The notes: generated by a model not told the origin, from the letters alone. A DNA stretch of 64,000 nt from Nannocystis punicea (GCF_026965555.1 NZ_CP114040.1:7254001-7318000); one strand, 5' to 3'. Positions 23,876 through 33,285 are shown, counted from the stretch's first letter. Numbers and translations: made by a program.

Positions 23876-25489
23876 ATGTCCTCTCGCCGCCTCGTCACCG
23901 CTGTCGTCGTCCTGCTCGGCTGCGACCGTCACGAGCCCGCCGAGCTCGCGCACGCCGAGCTCATGTGCGCCGATCCCTCGCCCGCCTTCGGCTGCCCCGA
24001 CCCTCGGGCTCAGCCTGTCGCTCCCTCGCCGATTGCGGCGCCCTCGTTCGCAGCGCCCGCCGCCCCCGCGGATCGACGCTGCGGTGAGGCCGGCGAGCTC
24101 CCGACCGAGCTTCCGCCCGACCTCGCCGCTGGCCGTACGCCCATCGGCAGCAGCATCCTGCACCCCGGAGACCAGCTCGACATCGGCGCGACCCACCTGC
24201 GCTACGACGCCTCGACGACGCACGGCACCCATCGCGTCAGCCGCCGCGGACCCGGCCTCCACATCGAGATCGACCGCGGCGAGGTCGGCCCGGACGCCCC
24301 CTGGGGCAACCTCGTGCCGCTCGACCCCGACGAGCGACAACCGGTCCGAGTCGGCCCCTATCGCTTCGACCTGAGCACATCCGCTGGCGATCCGCCCGCC
24401 GACCTCACCGTCACAGTCACCCGCGACCTCTGCCCTGCCACCGCCGTCGTCGAGCCCGCCGACGCCCCGCGCAGCCTGTGGCTCAGCACCGAGGGCATCC
24501 GCACCCATACCTACGACGTCTCGGGTCAGTTTCTCCAACTCGCCCTCCACGGTCACGGCGTCGCCCCGCACGTCTCCGTCACCGATCGCGGCTATTTCTA
24601 CGGGCTCGAGCCCCGGCCCGGCGTCCCCCACCGGCTCCGCGTTGGCGCCCGCCTCGTCACCATCGAGCGCGTCGTCCCCGGCCCGAACACCCGCTTCGAC
24701 GGCGCCTGGCAGGCCGACAACGACGCTCGCCTGCACGTCCGCGCCCGCATCGAGCCGCTTCCGCCCGGCCCCAAGATCGCACCCGCCGCGCCCACCGACC
24801 CCTGCACCCCGAGCGCCGAGCGCACCACCGTCCCCACCCAGCTCCAAACCGCGCCGAAGCTCCTCGCCGATCATCCCCTCGACCGCGGCAAGCACCTCGC
24901 CCTCGGCCCGTTCACCGTCGACTACGTCACCGTCGAGCTCCCCCCCCTCGGCGACGGCCCCTACCGCGAGAAGGCCCAAACCGTGTCCCACGTGCGGGTC
25001 CTCGCCGCCAAGCCCTACGAGTTCGTGCTCGACTTGCGCTCGGGCCCTCGATTCGTCCGCCACGGGGAGGACCTCGTGCGCATCGACCCGGACGACTCCG
25101 GCGACCGCGTCCGCGTCCGCCGGTTCGGCGCCGTCTGTCCCCACGAGCGCACGCTGCCCGCGTTCAAGGCTCCAACCTACGTGTGGCTCGGCACCTTCGG
25201 CCATACCGACGTCCGCGTCCCTGGTCGCGCCACGATCCCCCTGAGACTCGCGCTCCGCGTCGACATCGACGGCCCCAGGCTCGACCTCGGCAGCGCCGAC
25301 GCCTCCTTCTCGTATCCCGTACGCCCCGACCAGATCGGCCTCGCCTTCACCCTCCGCGAGCACCTCGTCGAGATCGTCGACGTCGTCCCCGCCCTGGGCA
25401 CCCGCCACGACGGCCAGCGCTGGCAGACCGACGGCGCCGTCCCCGTCGTCAACGTCCAGCTCGCCGTCACCCCGCTGCCGGCGCCCTGA
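23876..25489 (+). CDS. Lipoprotein with two tandem homologous domains (537 aa)
   Basis: ATG start with GGAGAG seven bases upstream. A short signal ends in VVLLGC (lipobox), followed by a Pro/Ala-rich linker. The mature protein is an internal duplication of roughly 230 residues each. Matching segments include LHPGDQLDIGATHLRYDAS versus KHLALGPFTVDYVTVEL, RSLWLSTEGIRTHTYDVSG versus TYVWLGTFGHTDVRVPG, RLVTIERVVPGPNTRFDGAW versus LVEIVDVVPALGTRHDGQRW, and each repeat ends with (A/V)RIEPLPPG or AVTPLPAP. Each unit is beta-rich with conserved Cys at CxPxTxxV versus CPHERTLP. No known family comes to mind. The duplication and lipidation suggest a surface or periplasmic binding protein. Confidence 0.7.
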   Translation: MSSRRLVTAVVVLLGCDRHEPAELAHAELMCADPSPAFGCPDPRAQPVAPSPIAAPSFAAPAAPADRRCGEAGELPTELPPDLAAGRTPIGSSILHPGDQLDIGATHLRYDASTTHGTHRVSRRGPGLHIEIDRGEVGPDAPWGNLVPLDPDERQPVRVGPYRFDLSTSAGDPPADLTVTVTRDLCPATAVVEPADAPRSLWLSTEGIRTHTYDVSGQFLQLALHGHGVAPHVSVTDRGYFYGLEPRPGVPHRLRVGARLVTIERVVPGPNTRFDGAWQADNDARLHVRARIEPLPPGPKIAPAAPTDPCTPSAERTTVPTQLQTAPKLLADHPLDRGKHLALGPFTVDYVTVELPPLGDGPYREKAQTVSHVRVLAAKPYEFVLDLRSGPRFVRHGEDLVRIDPDDSGDRVRVRRFGAVCPHERTLPAFKAPTYVWLGTFGHTDVRVPGRATIPLRLALRVDIDGPRLDLGSADASFSYPVRPDQIGLAFTLREHLVEIVDVVPALGTRHDGQRWQTDGAVPVVNVQLAVTPLPAP

Positions 25490-25744
25490 TTGCGCAGTGT
25501 CGTGCGGAGCATGTCGTGGCGACCGCCGGGGTTCGAGCCACGGGGTAGGCTGAGCCGGTCCGCACTCATGGGCTGGTTCAGGCCCTCGACGCGGTTGGCA
25601 TCGGCGCGGGTCGCTCTCTGACGTCCCGGCGTCCGCGCCAGGGCCGCCGAGCACGAGCGCGTGAAGGCAATGCGCCAGCCGGAAGGCCCCGCCCAGCTCG
25701 GTCGACCTGTCCGGGCGGCCTCCGGCCACGGCGCTCGATCGGCG
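25490..25744. other. Convergent gene-end gap
   Basis: 255 bp between the ends of two convergent genes. I see no terminator hairpin with a T-run and no tRNA; the stretch GGGGTTCGAGCC only superficially resembles a T-arm. Confidence 0.4.
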
Positions 25745-26503
25745 CTAGCGACCGCGCCGGCGCGCGAACCAGGCCGGGACCGTGGTGCCGGGCGGGACGT
25801 CGTCGCCGTCGAAGGCGAAGCGCCCGGCGAGGTCGTCGGGCGCGAACTCGGGGCTCGACCACGTCGCGCCGAAGTCGCTCGTGCGGTAGGTGTAGCGCCC
25901 GGGCGCGGTGCCGCTGATCGGCGCCGCCGGGTCGTCGTCCCAGCGCACGACCAGCGCGCCGCGGCCGGCGGCGTCCATCTGCAGCCCCTCGACGCCGGCC
26001 ATGTAATACGGCTTGCGCACGTGGCCGCGGAGCCGCCAGCTGCGCCCGCCGTCCTCGCTGGTGACGATCGCCAGCGTCCACGACGGACCCTCGACGGCCG
26101 AGTCCGCGACCAGCCAGATCCGCCGGCGATCGTGCGATGTCTCGACGACGATCCACCGCGCCTGCGTGAGGTCGTCGACACGCTCGAGGTCGATCAGGTT
26201 CGGTCGCGCCTCGCTCGCCGGATCGAACCACACGATCGCGGGGCGGGTGGCGGTCGGCAGCGACGGGCCGTACGAGGCGAACACGACCCCGGGGAGCGTG
26301 TCCGTCGGTTGCAGCGAATCGACGGCGATCCACGGCTGCAGCTCCTCGACGCTCGCAGGACGGCTCGCCAGGGCGACGTCGGCGGCGACGAACCACGGCT
26401 CGACCTCGGGTGCTGGGGGAGTCGGCTGCGGCCGTCGCTCGGCGTCGACGGGAGGTTGCCCCGTACACGTCGCGAGGACGAGCGTCAGCAGGCATGCGCG
26501 CAC
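25745..26503 (-). CDS. Lipoprotein with BNR/sialidase-like repeats (about 252 aa)
   Basis: Signal RACLLTLVLATC (lipobox ending in Cys) follows a GTG that is more likely the true start than an ATG 18 codons upstream. The mature region has two Asp-box/BNR motifs characteristic of sialidase-type propellers (established motif S-x-D-x-G-x-T-W): TSEDGGRSWRL and TSDFGATWSSP. Other blade-like strands (WIVVETSHDRRRIWLVAD) are present. With only two clear Asp boxes and 250 residues, it is shorter than true sialidases and lacks the Arg triad, so catalytic activity is doubtful; a glycan-binding or structural role is more likely. It lies alone between two convergent genes. Confidence 0.65.
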   Translation of the reverse strand: MRACLLTLVLATCTGQPPVDAERRPQPTPPAPEVEPWFVAADVALASRPASVEELQPWIAVDSLQPTDTLPGVVFASYGPSLPTATRPAIVWFDPASEARPNLIDLERVDDLTQARWIVVETSHDRRRIWLVADSAVEGPSWTLAIVTSEDGGRSWRLRGHVRKPYYMAGVEGLQMDAAGRGALVVRWDDDPAAPISGTAPGRYTYRTSDFGATWSSPEFAPDDLAGRFAFDGDDVPPGTTVPAWFARRRGR

Positions 26504-26641
26504 GCGGGGACCGTATCGGGCCGCGCGTCGCCGGTCAAACCGCGAGGATCCGCGCACGCGCAGCCCTGGTACCCGCCTCGGGCGTCAGGTCCCGTGGACC
26601 GCAGGTCGGCTCGCAGAAGGCCGGCCCGCGGGTTGTTCGCC

Positions 26642-27019
26642 TCACTCCTCGTGGAGGGCCGTCCTGGCTAGCTCGCCCGTGGCTGGATCGACGACGGCGT
26701 AGTAGGTCCCCGGTCTCCGGCCCGCGACGGTCGGATCGACCTCGGTGACGACCGCCTCGCGGAGTACGCCGCGGACGATGACGGTGCGGTCGGAGAGCGC
26801 GTAGTCGCCATCGACGTCGACGCCGTGGACGGTCGGCTGCTTCGTGCGGGTCTGCGGGCCGATGATCGTGACCGTCTTGCCGACCGCGGCGGCCCGCTGC
26901 GAGCGATCGGTGATGACCGTCTCGCCGGGGTCCGTGGGCGCCGTCGGGGCCGCAGGCGGAGGGCTACCGGCCTGACCGCAGGCCGCGAGCAGGACGATCG
27001 GGAAGGCGAAGCTGCGCAT
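26642..27019 (-). CDS. Small OB-like lipoprotein (125 aa)
   Basis: The signal FPIVLLAACGQAG has a perfect lipobox LAAC. After a Pro/Ala linker the mature part (ITDRSQRAAAVGKTVTIIG, VHGVDVDGDYALSDRTVIVRGVL) looks like a small beta-barrel or OB-fold-like domain of about 90 residues. Lipoproteins with the same opening 'ITDRSQ...AVG' occur repeatedly in myxobacterial genomes (general recollection, not checked here). There is no enzyme motif. It is a monocistronic unit ending 140 bp before the start of the BNR lipoprotein gene. Confidence 0.7.
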   Translation of the reverse strand: MRSFAFPIVLLAACGQAGSPPPAAPTAPTDPGETVITDRSQRAAAVGKTVTIIGPQTRTKQPTVHGVDVDGDYALSDRTVIVRGVLREAVVTEVDPTVAGRRPGTYYAVVDPATGELARTALHEE

Positions 27020-27033
27020 GCGGGGATCTTAGT

Positions 27034-27454
27034 TCAACGGAGGGTGATCGTCGCCCGCTCGACCTCCGACTCGCCTGCCTGGAGAACACGCGCCCGGATC
27101 CGACTGCGCGCTGTAGAGCAGCGGCGCGGAGCAGCGGCGCGGCGATCGCCTCCCAGTCGCGACACCAGGAGGCGCGAGCACGAGCGGGAGCCGCACCCGC
27201 CGACCAGCCCGCCGACGAACGCGTCGCCGACCATCCCGCCAGCGTCGGCGTCCGAGCCCACCTCGAGCTCGCCGGGCACGGCGGTGCTTGCTGTGCTGCT
27301 CCTCGCCGTGCAGGCGACGGCCCACGCCGACCTCGCAGGCCGAGCACGAGGAGATGAGGACGGAGCTGGCGATCGCTGCGACTCGCGGCCCAGGCGTCGC
27401 CCGCCGTAGACAACCCGACGTCCGAGCGTCCCATGACGTGAGCGCGACCTCCAT
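27034..27454 (-). pseudogene. Possible frameshifted lipoprotein remnant
   Basis: Two minus-strand frames complement one another. One starts at an ATG (27454) and reads VAAIASSVLISSCSACEVGV and on to LHGEEQHSKH. The other continues with PGELEVGSDADAGGMVGDAF and VGGLVGGCG, and ends ARVLQAGESEVERATITLR before a stop at 27034-27036. The join would be near 27295. Together they resemble a short exported protein, but neither frame alone is a gene. It occupies the 459-bp gap 27020-27478. Confidence 0.3.
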
Positions 27455-27478
27455 GCCGCGAGCGAATGGAGGTGGCTG

Positions 27479-28585
27479 TCATTCGCAGGCGACGCGCACG
27501 TCGACGACCTCGCCGGTGCGCTGCTGGCCGGCGGTGCGGTAGACGAAGCTGGCGCGCTCGAGGCCGCAGTTGCCGCGCGCGTCGCACTCGCGGCGGGTGG
27601 TGTAGCCGAGGTCGATCTCGACGATCTCGAAGCTCGCGAGCGGCAGCATCTCCCAGCCGCTCGAGCGCCGGTCGGCGTCGTGATCGGCCCACAGCACCAG
27701 CTCGCCCCAGCGCGCGTCCGCGGCGGTGATCTTGCCGTCGCGGTCGCTGTCGAGCTCGGCGAGGGCCCGGAAGCCGTTATGCACACCTGACCCGAAGGAC
27801 AGGCGAGTGGCGGCGCCGAACAGCTCCTGGCCGCCGTCGATGCTGCCGTTGCCGTCGCGGTCGAGCGCGAGCCACGGGGTCGCGGCGGTCGGCCAGTCGG
27901 CGCGGGCGCAGCTGCCGGCGCCGCCGTGGATGTCGAAGTCGGCGGCCGAGGCGGAGGTCGGTGCGAACTCGATGGCGTCGCCGAAGCTCAGCACCAGCGG
28001 AGTGTTGCAGTCTTCCCAGTTCCACACGTGGCGGCCGGTCTCCTCGTCGACCATGCAGCCCATGTCGATGTCGAATTCGCCCTCGTCGAAGCCGCACGAC
28101 TGCGACTCGCCCGGCTTGCACTCGTCGGCCTCGCCGCACTCGCCCCAGCGCGTCTCGCCGGTGTCGGGGGTCGCCTCGTAAGCGACGCAGTGCTGAGTGC
28201 CGCCCTCACAGGCACGCGAGTCGCCCTCCTCGGCGCACGTCTCCGTCAGACAGGCGGTCCAGATGTGGTTGTACTGATCGAGCGACCAGACGCAGAACTC
28301 GAGGCCGGCGACGCCGTCGATCTGACACTCGCTGGACAGCTGGGACTGGTCGCAGATCTCGCCCGCGCGGCCGAAATCCGCCTTGGGCTCCGGCTCGGGC
28401 TCGGGCTCGTCTTCGCCGACAATCTCGCCCTCGCTGTCGCCCTCGCCTGCTTCCGCGCCCTCGCTGTCGCCCTCGCCGGCCGAGGTGTCGCCGTCGTTCG
28501 CGTGGTGACCCTCGACCTTCGAGTCACACGCCGGCAGCGCGAGGAAGAGCGAGGACAAGGTGAGGAGGCGAGTCGTGGTCGTCAT
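27479..28585 (-). CDS. Calcium-binding-type lipoprotein with acidic linker (368 aa)
   Basis: Signal SLFLALPAC is a lipobox. Residues about 24-70 are Glu/Gly/Asp-rich with a run of EP repeats (EPEPEPEPK), replacing the Thr-rich linker of sister proteins. A Cys-rich region (about 14 Cys between residues 75 and 190, with CxPGESQSCG and WNWEDCN) is followed by EF-hand/dockerin-like loops LDRDGNGSIDGGQELFG and LDSDRDGKITAADARWGEL, both with the DxDxDG calcium-binding pattern and spaced as a pair. Such proteins are surface-exposed in myxobacteria. No catalytic site is visible. The gene is single and its promoter must lie in the following 450-bp gap. Confidence 0.8.
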   Translation of the reverse strand: MTTTTRLLTLSSLFLALPACDSKVEGHHANDGDTSAGEGDSEGAEAGEGDSEGEIVGEDEPEPEPEPKADFGRAGEICDQSQLSSECQIDGVAGLEFCVWSLDQYNHIWTACLTETCAEEGDSRACEGGTQHCVAYEATPDTGETRWGECGEADECKPGESQSCGFDEGEFDIDMGCMVDEETGRHVWNWEDCNTPLVLSFGDAIEFAPTSASAADFDIHGGAGSCARADWPTAATPWLALDRDGNGSIDGGQELFGAATRLSFGSGVHNGFRALAELDSDRDGKITAADARWGELVLWADHDADRRSSGWEMLPLASFEIVEIDLGYTTRRECDARGNCGLERASFVYRTAGQQRTGEVVDVRVACE

Positions 28586-29038
28586 GCGGACGTGGCCTTA
28601 GCAGGGACCGTGCCAAGCCGCCCAGAGGACGTACAGGCGACGTGGGCGCCGTTTGGTGAAGCCCCTGCGACGAGGCTGGAGCCCACCGACGTCCTGGTCT
28701 GACGGGAGTGTCGTGCGATCTCGCCGGGGCGAGCCGCGCCAGCCGAGTCGGAGAACGGCCGGCGGGCGTCGCCCGGCATCGCGGCCGAGCGGGTCGAATC
28801 GCGGACGGGCGCGACCTCTTCGCGGGGCGACCTCTCCGTGCAGCGCTCGCCGAGCCGAGGGCGAGCGGGCACCAGCGCTGGCGACTTCGGGTTCTGCGCC
28901 CCCGTCCGCGGTCGGAGAGCCGGCCCCTGGCTGAGAGCGCGCAGGCGCCATCGAGCACCTCGCTCAGGTGCAAGTGCGCCTGCGCCGTATTAAAGCGCGG
29001 GCGCCGGAGCCCCTGCAGCCGCGCGCGACCTCGCCTTC
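28586..29038. other. 453-bp divergent intergenic region
   Basis: Holds the promoters of the lipoprotein gene (leftward) and the MFS gene (rightward). Two minus-strand and one plus-strand open frame here are Arg/Pro-rich and have no ribosome binding site, so no gene is called. Confidence 0.5.
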
Positions 29039-30259
29039 ATGCCCACCGCATCCTCGGGTCACTTGACCACGCTCCTCGTGCTCGCCTACCTCGGCTTTAT
29101 CAGCCTCGGGCTGCCCGACGCGGTGCTCGGAGTGGCGTGGCCGTCGCTGCGCGCCGCCTTCTCGCTGCCCCAGGCGGCCCTCGGCGCGCCGCTGGCCGCT
29201 CTGGCGGTCTCGTACTTCCTCTCGGGGCTGGCGGCCGGCAGCCTCATGCGTCGCGTGGGGATCGGCGCGCTCCTGGCAGGCAGCACCGCGATCGTCACTC
29301 TGGCGGTCGCGGGGTTCGCTTCGGCGCCGAACCTCGGCGTCTTCCTCGCCGCTGCGTGCATCGGGGGCTTCGGCTCCGGCGCCATCGATGCCGCGCTCAA
29401 CGCCTACGTCGCGCACAACTTCGGCGCGCGCCACATGACCTGGCTTCACGCGGCCTACAGCTTGGGCGCGGCGCTCGGGCCGGCGCTCATGACGGCAGTC
29501 CTCGCGCGCGAGGCGGGGTGGCGCACGGGATATGCGCTCCTCGCCGGGGCGCTCGGCGTGCTCGCGGTCGCCTTCACCCTCACCCGCCGGCGCTGGGACG
29601 AAGGCGCCGCCCCCACTGCCACGGACGCCGCGACCTCGGCCGCGAGCGCCGAGGAAGACGCCGGGCCCCACGTGCTGCGCCGCCCTCGCATGTGGCTGCA
29701 GCTCGGGTTCTTCTTCCTGTACGCGGGCCTCGAGATGTCCGCGGGTCAATGGGCCTTCACCGTGCTCACCGAGGCGCGGGGTCTCGACGAATTTCAGGCC
29801 GGTACCTGGGTCAGCCTCTACTGGGCGAGCCTGTTGGCCGGCCGCATCGTCCTCGGCTTCGTCGTCGAGCGCGTGGGCCCGGTGCTCCTCGTGCGCCTCG
29901 CCACCGCGCTCGCCGTGCTCGGCGCGATCGTGTTCGCTCGCCCCGGGCTGCCGCCGGTGGTGGCATTCGCCGGCCTCGCGCTCCTCGGCTTCGCCCTGGC
30001 CCCCATGTACCCGGTTCTGATGGCCGAGACGCCGCGCCGCATGGGGTCGCACGCGGCCCACGCCGTGGGCTTTCAGGTGAGCGCCGCGACCGCGGGCCTC
30101 GCCGCCATGCCCAGCCTCGCGGGTCTGCTCGGCCAACGGCTCGGGCTCGGCGCGATCCCGTGGTTCCTGGTGGGCAGCGCCGTGGGGCTCGCGCTCCTGC
30201 ACGAGACGCTGGTGGCGACCGTGGACCGGCCAGGTCACCCTCGCTCGTCGCCTCGATGA
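29039..30259 (+). CDS. Major facilitator superfamily transporter (406 aa)
   Basis: About 12 hydrophobic segments are evident, split in two halves by a hydrophilic loop near residues 190-215 (RRRWDEGAAPTATD...). The N-terminal half shows the sugar-porter/YbjJ-like pattern LGFISLGLPDAVLGVAWPSL, with the charged loop between TM2 and TM3 being MRRVGIGALLA. C-terminal helices include PVLLVRLATALAVLGAIVF and VAFAGLALLGFALAPMYPVL. Members export or import sugars and small molecules with protons. The gene is single; no substrate can be deduced. ATG start is the first Met preceding helix 1. Confidence 0.88.
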   Translation: MPTASSGHLTTLLVLAYLGFISLGLPDAVLGVAWPSLRAAFSLPQAALGAPLAALAVSYFLSGLAAGSLMRRVGIGALLAGSTAIVTLAVAGFASAPNLGVFLAAACIGGFGSGAIDAALNAYVAHNFGARHMTWLHAAYSLGAALGPALMTAVLAREAGWRTGYALLAGALGVLAVAFTLTRRRWDEGAAPTATDAATSAASAEEDAGPHVLRRPRMWLQLGFFFLYAGLEMSAGQWAFTVLTEARGLDEFQAGTWVSLYWASLLAGRIVLGFVVERVGPVLLVRLATALAVLGAIVFARPGLPPVVAFAGLALLGFALAPMYPVLMAETPRRMGSHAAHAVGFQVSAATAGLAAMPSLAGLLGQRLGLGAIPWFLVGSAVGLALLHETLVATVDRPGHPRSSPR

Positions 30260-30495
30260 GGGCCACGCGGCCGCGCAGCACGGCAGCGTGGGCGCGCTTC
30301 CTCGTGGCGCCCGCGCTCGAGCGCCGCCATCCCATCGCGACGCGCGCGCCCAATTCGGCGCCGGGGACGGTGCGGCCCAGGCGGGTGCCCCGTCGACGGC
30401 ATCCTGGAGCGGACGAGGATCGCCTCGCTCTCGGGTCTAACGCGGCAGGACGGCGGCGACGTAGCCTCCGCTCATGTCGTGATGGACGAGAAGCC

Positions 30496-30990
30496 TCATG
30501 GACTCGAGGCGAGCCACGCGGGGATCACGGTGCGGAGCCTCTCCGCCTCGGCGAGATCGACTGGCATGCCGCCCTCGTGGTCCGCGCACAGCTCGACGAG
30601 GATGCCGTTCGGATCCCGGAGGTACACGGAATGACACCAGCCGTGGTCATGCTCCAGGACGACCTTGAGCTGCGCATCACGGGCCTTCGCCGCGAGTCGT
30701 TGCTGAGTCTCGCGGTCGACGCGGAACGCAACGTGGTTTACCCAGATCGGGTACCCGAGGTCGGTGGAGATCGCGGTCTTTTGCGGCGTGGGTTCGCCGA
30801 CGTCGTGTAGCTCGAAGAATGCGATCGAGGAGTCGTTGCCGACATCGTAGAAGAAGTGGCGGAACCAACCCTTCCCGAATTGGCTGAGCTCAGTATGCAC
30901 GAGGGGGAAGCCGAGCACTTCCGAGTAGAATCGATGCGTCGCCTCGGGATCGAGGCAGGCAAACGCCACGTGATGGATTCCTGAGGTCAT
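30496..30990 (-). CDS. VOC-family metalloenzyme (glyoxalase/bleomycin-resistance fold, 164 aa)
   Basis: Two beta-alpha-beta-beta-beta modules of the vicinal oxygen chelate fold can be traced. The first begins GIHHVAFACLDPEATHRFY, giving a His metal ligand (HHVAF). The second begins with VNHVAFRVDRETQQRL and ends SVYLRDPNGILVELC, supplying His and Glu ligands. Spacing fits a metal-dependent dioxygenase or isomerase acting on aromatic or aldehyde substrates. I chose the ATG eight codons downstream of the longest possible start. Downstream, the last 250 bp before the MFS gene end contain no gene. Confidence 0.9.
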   Translation of the reverse strand: MTSGIHHVAFACLDPEATHRFYSEVLGFPLVHTELSQFGKGWFRHFFYDVGNDSSIAFFELHDVGEPTPQKTAISTDLGYPIWVNHVAFRVDRETQQRLAAKARDAQLKVVLEHDHGWCHSVYLRDPNGILVELCADHEGGMPVDLAEAERLRTVIPAWLASSP

Positions 30991-31443
30991 GGTTGTTGGC
31001 CGTACGCTGCGCATCCTGCCGTGCTTGCCCCTTGCCGACGAGCCGCGTTGCTGCGGCGGAGCTCGGCATTGCGGGCGTCACTCTAGCGGAAGGAACCGTG
31101 CGACAGCACGCCCGGTGACACCAGTAGACGATTCCCGACGAGACGCGCTCGATGCGCCATGTCGAAACGTGAGCCGCGCGCTCACCGCCCCACGGTCCTC
31201 GTTTCCGTACACCGCGCAGGCGCCCTGTGGCGGCAAGTGCGGCCCATAGCTGCAGTTCGCGCTGGTGATGCGGGCCGTCGCCGCCTCGAGCCGGTACTTC
31301 GGGCTCGCGCAACGATCCGGGGAACCTCGGCCCGACTGAACACGGGGTTTGGAGAGGCCGAGGGAATTCCCACTTCGAACTTCATTACGCGCCCGGGAGC
31401 GGTCGTTCGCCGCGCGAGACGGCCGCGAGGTCGAGGCTGACCT
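30991..31443. other. 453-bp intergenic region
   Basis: Between the VOC gene start and the OYE gene end. Short open frames are Arg-rich and unsupported. No repeat is evident. Confidence 0.5.
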
Positions 31444-32541
31444 TCAGGATAGGGTCGCCAGGGCCGAGCGCTCGAACACGCCGAGCTCGTCGTGGCGGCC
31501 GTCGCGGATCTTCCGGAGCCACTGCGGGTCGGCCAGCAGCGCGCGGCCCACGGCGACGAGGTCGAACTCCTCGGCCTCGAGCCGGCGGACCAATCCGTCG
31601 AGGGACGCCGGCCGCGACGACGCGCCGCCGAACGCGGCGATGAACTCGCCGTCGAGCCCGACCGAGCCGACGGTGATCGTCGGCTTGCCCGTGATCTTCT
31701 TGGCCCAGCCCGCGAAGTTGAGCTCCGAGTCGGCGAATTCGGGCTCCCAGAACCGCCGCTGCGAACAATGGAACACGTCGACCCCGGCCTCGGACAGCGG
31801 CGTCAACCACGCTTCGAGCTCGCGCGGGTTCGCGGCGTTCTTCACCTCGAAGTCCTGGGCCTTCCACTGCGACAGCCGGAGGATCACCGGGATGTCCTCG
31901 CCGACGCCGGCGCGCACCGCCCGAACCACCTCCGCGCCGAACGCCGCGCGCTCGCCGATGGTCGCGCCGCCCCAGCGGTCGGTCCGCACGTTGAGGCCGC
32001 CCCAGAAGAACTGGTCGATCAGATAACCGTGCGCTCCGTGGATCTCGACCGCGTCGAAGCCGAGCTCGCGCGCTGCCCGGGCCGAGCGTCCGAACGCCGC
32101 GATCGTGTCGGCGATGTCCTCCTCGGTCATCGGCTCGAGCACCCGCTTGCCCGGCGTGACCAGCCCCGACGGGCTGTCGACCCGACCCAACGGCCGCCAG
32201 TCCGCCCCTGTGCCGCGCGACGACCCGACGTGCCACAGCTGCGGCGCGATCCTCCCGCCCGCGGCGTGCACCTCGTCGGCCACGCGCTGCCACTGCGGCA
32301 GGGCGTCGCCGTGGAATACCGGCACGTTGGCGTCGTTGCGCGCCGCCGGGCGCTCGACCACCGTGCCCTCGGTGATGATGAGCCCGACCTCCCCCTGGGC
32401 GCGCCGGCGGTAGTACGCGGCGACCTCGGCCGTCGGGATGCCACCTGGCGAGAACGAGCGAGTCATGGGAGCCATGACGATGCGGTTGGGCAGGCGCAGC
32501 GAGCGGACCTGCAGCGGCCGGAACAGGGAGTCGATGCTCAT
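31444..32541 (-). CDS. Old yellow enzyme-type NADH:flavin oxidoreductase (365 aa)
   Basis: FMN-dependent alpha,beta-unsaturated carbonyl or nitroester reductase, TIM-barrel. Family markers are clear: LPNRIVMAPMTRSF near residue 20, IITEGTVV, PQLWHVGS, DAVEIHGAHGYLIDQFF (substrate-binding His-x-x-His region), GGLNVRTDRWGG, and phosphate-binding ITVGSVGL near the C-terminus followed by FDLVAVGRALLADPQW. Length is typical of the NemA-like subgroup. Upstream an A+T-rich promoter-like stretch is visible. It lies among other redox enzymes, but is transcribed alone. Confidence 0.94.
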   Translation of the reverse strand: MSIDSLFRPLQVRSLRLPNRIVMAPMTRSFSPGGIPTAEVAAYYRRRAQGEVGLIITEGTVVERPAARNDANVPVFHGDALPQWQRVADEVHAAGGRIAPQLWHVGSSRGTGADWRPLGRVDSPSGLVTPGKRVLEPMTEEDIADTIAAFGRSARAARELGFDAVEIHGAHGYLIDQFFWGGLNVRTDRWGGATIGERAAFGAEVVRAVRAGVGEDIPVILRLSQWKAQDFEVKNAANPRELEAWLTPLSEAGVDVFHCSQRRFWEPEFADSELNFAGWAKKITGKPTITVGSVGLDGEFIAAFGGASSRPASLDGLVRRLEAEEFDLVAVGRALLADPQWLRKIRDGRHDELGVFERSALATLS

Positions 32542-32587
32542 GAGACCTCGTGGACAGCGACCGCGGTTTCGCGGTTCAGTGTACGGA

Positions 32588-32615
32588 AATTTAGTTCACT
32601 AGACTGGACGGTCAA
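32588..32615 (-). promoter_or_regulatory. Likely sigma-70-type promoter of the OYE gene
   Basis: On the minus strand TTGACC (32610-32615) is separated by 16 bases from TAAATT (32588-32593), about 45 bp before the ATG. The dyad TAGT-TC-ACTA (32592-32601 region) lies within the spacer and could be bound by a regulator. Confidence 0.45.
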
Positions 32616-32840
32616 GACGGCCCCGTTGCGGCCTCCTCGTGCGATAAATCCGAGCCAGGCCGGTCAGAACGCGGCCACTTTGTGCCACAGACCCGCGGCC
32701 CGCAGTCACCGGCCGAGTGGTCAGCTTCCCGCCACGGCAGAGTGATCAAAGAGGACCGCCCTGTTGATCTTCGCGGCCGGGTCCACCCGAGGTCGAGACC
32801 GGATGCTGGATTGGTACGACGAGCCGTATTGATACGACCC

Positions 32841-33257
32841 GTGACCAGCGACAACCTCGGCTTCATCGACTACTGCGTCGGGCAGGCCTGCGATATCACG
32901 ATCGAGAATTTCGGCCTGCACTACGCGGAGTACACGGGCACCTTCTACGACGCGGTGGACGATCCGTACCCCTTCAGCGTGGACGGGATCTGGATCTCGC
33001 TCGCAGAGCCGGTCCGCGGCACGATGACTCCCTCCGTCTCCTCGCCCCCCGTCGTGTCCTTCCCCTCCGGGGTCTTCTGGGTCAGGCTCTCCACCGGCGC
33101 AGTCGCGCTCGATGGCACGCCGATCAGCACCTTCGGCTCGGCGACGGTGCCGGTCGATCAGGTGACCGGAATCTATGACGGAGGCGTACTGACGCTCTAC
33201 ATCGGCTACGAGACGGTGGACGCCACCACCATGAGTCTGACGCTCACCACGTTCTGA
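32841..33257 (+). CDS. Hypothetical beta-rich protein, possibly a truncated surface domain (138 aa)
   Basis: A GTG start is placed where protein-like sequence begins (VTSDNLGFIDYCVGQACDIT); the in-frame stretch upstream is Arg/Pro-rich. The sequence alternates strands (GIWISLAEPVRG, SGVFWVRLSTGAVALDG, GGVLTLYIGYETVDATT) and resembles the C-terminal domain of a larger secreted or phage-like protein, yet no signal peptide is present. Immediately downstream on the other strand lies an IS3-type transposase remnant, so the gene may have been cut by, or carried with, that element. Function unknown. Confidence 0.45.
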   Translation: MTSDNLGFIDYCVGQACDITIENFGLHYAEYTGTFYDAVDDPYPFSVDGIWISLAEPVRGTMTPSVSSPPVVSFPSGVFWVRLSTGAVALDGTPISTFGSATVPVDQVTGIYDGGVLTLYIGYETVDATTMSLTLTTF

Positions 33258-33285
33258 GAGGACGTGCAGCCTGGTGCCCGTCGCA

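Noticed and set aside
25520..25545. tRNA-like T-arm (GGGGTTCGAGCC)
   Set aside because: The stem does not pair (CCGGG with CCACG) and no acceptor, D or anticodon arm is present in either direction.
30437..30495. Short minus-strand peptide after the VOC gene
   Set aside because: A 20-codon tail in another frame reads plausibly but is too short, has no ribosome binding site and is most likely chance or leftover.
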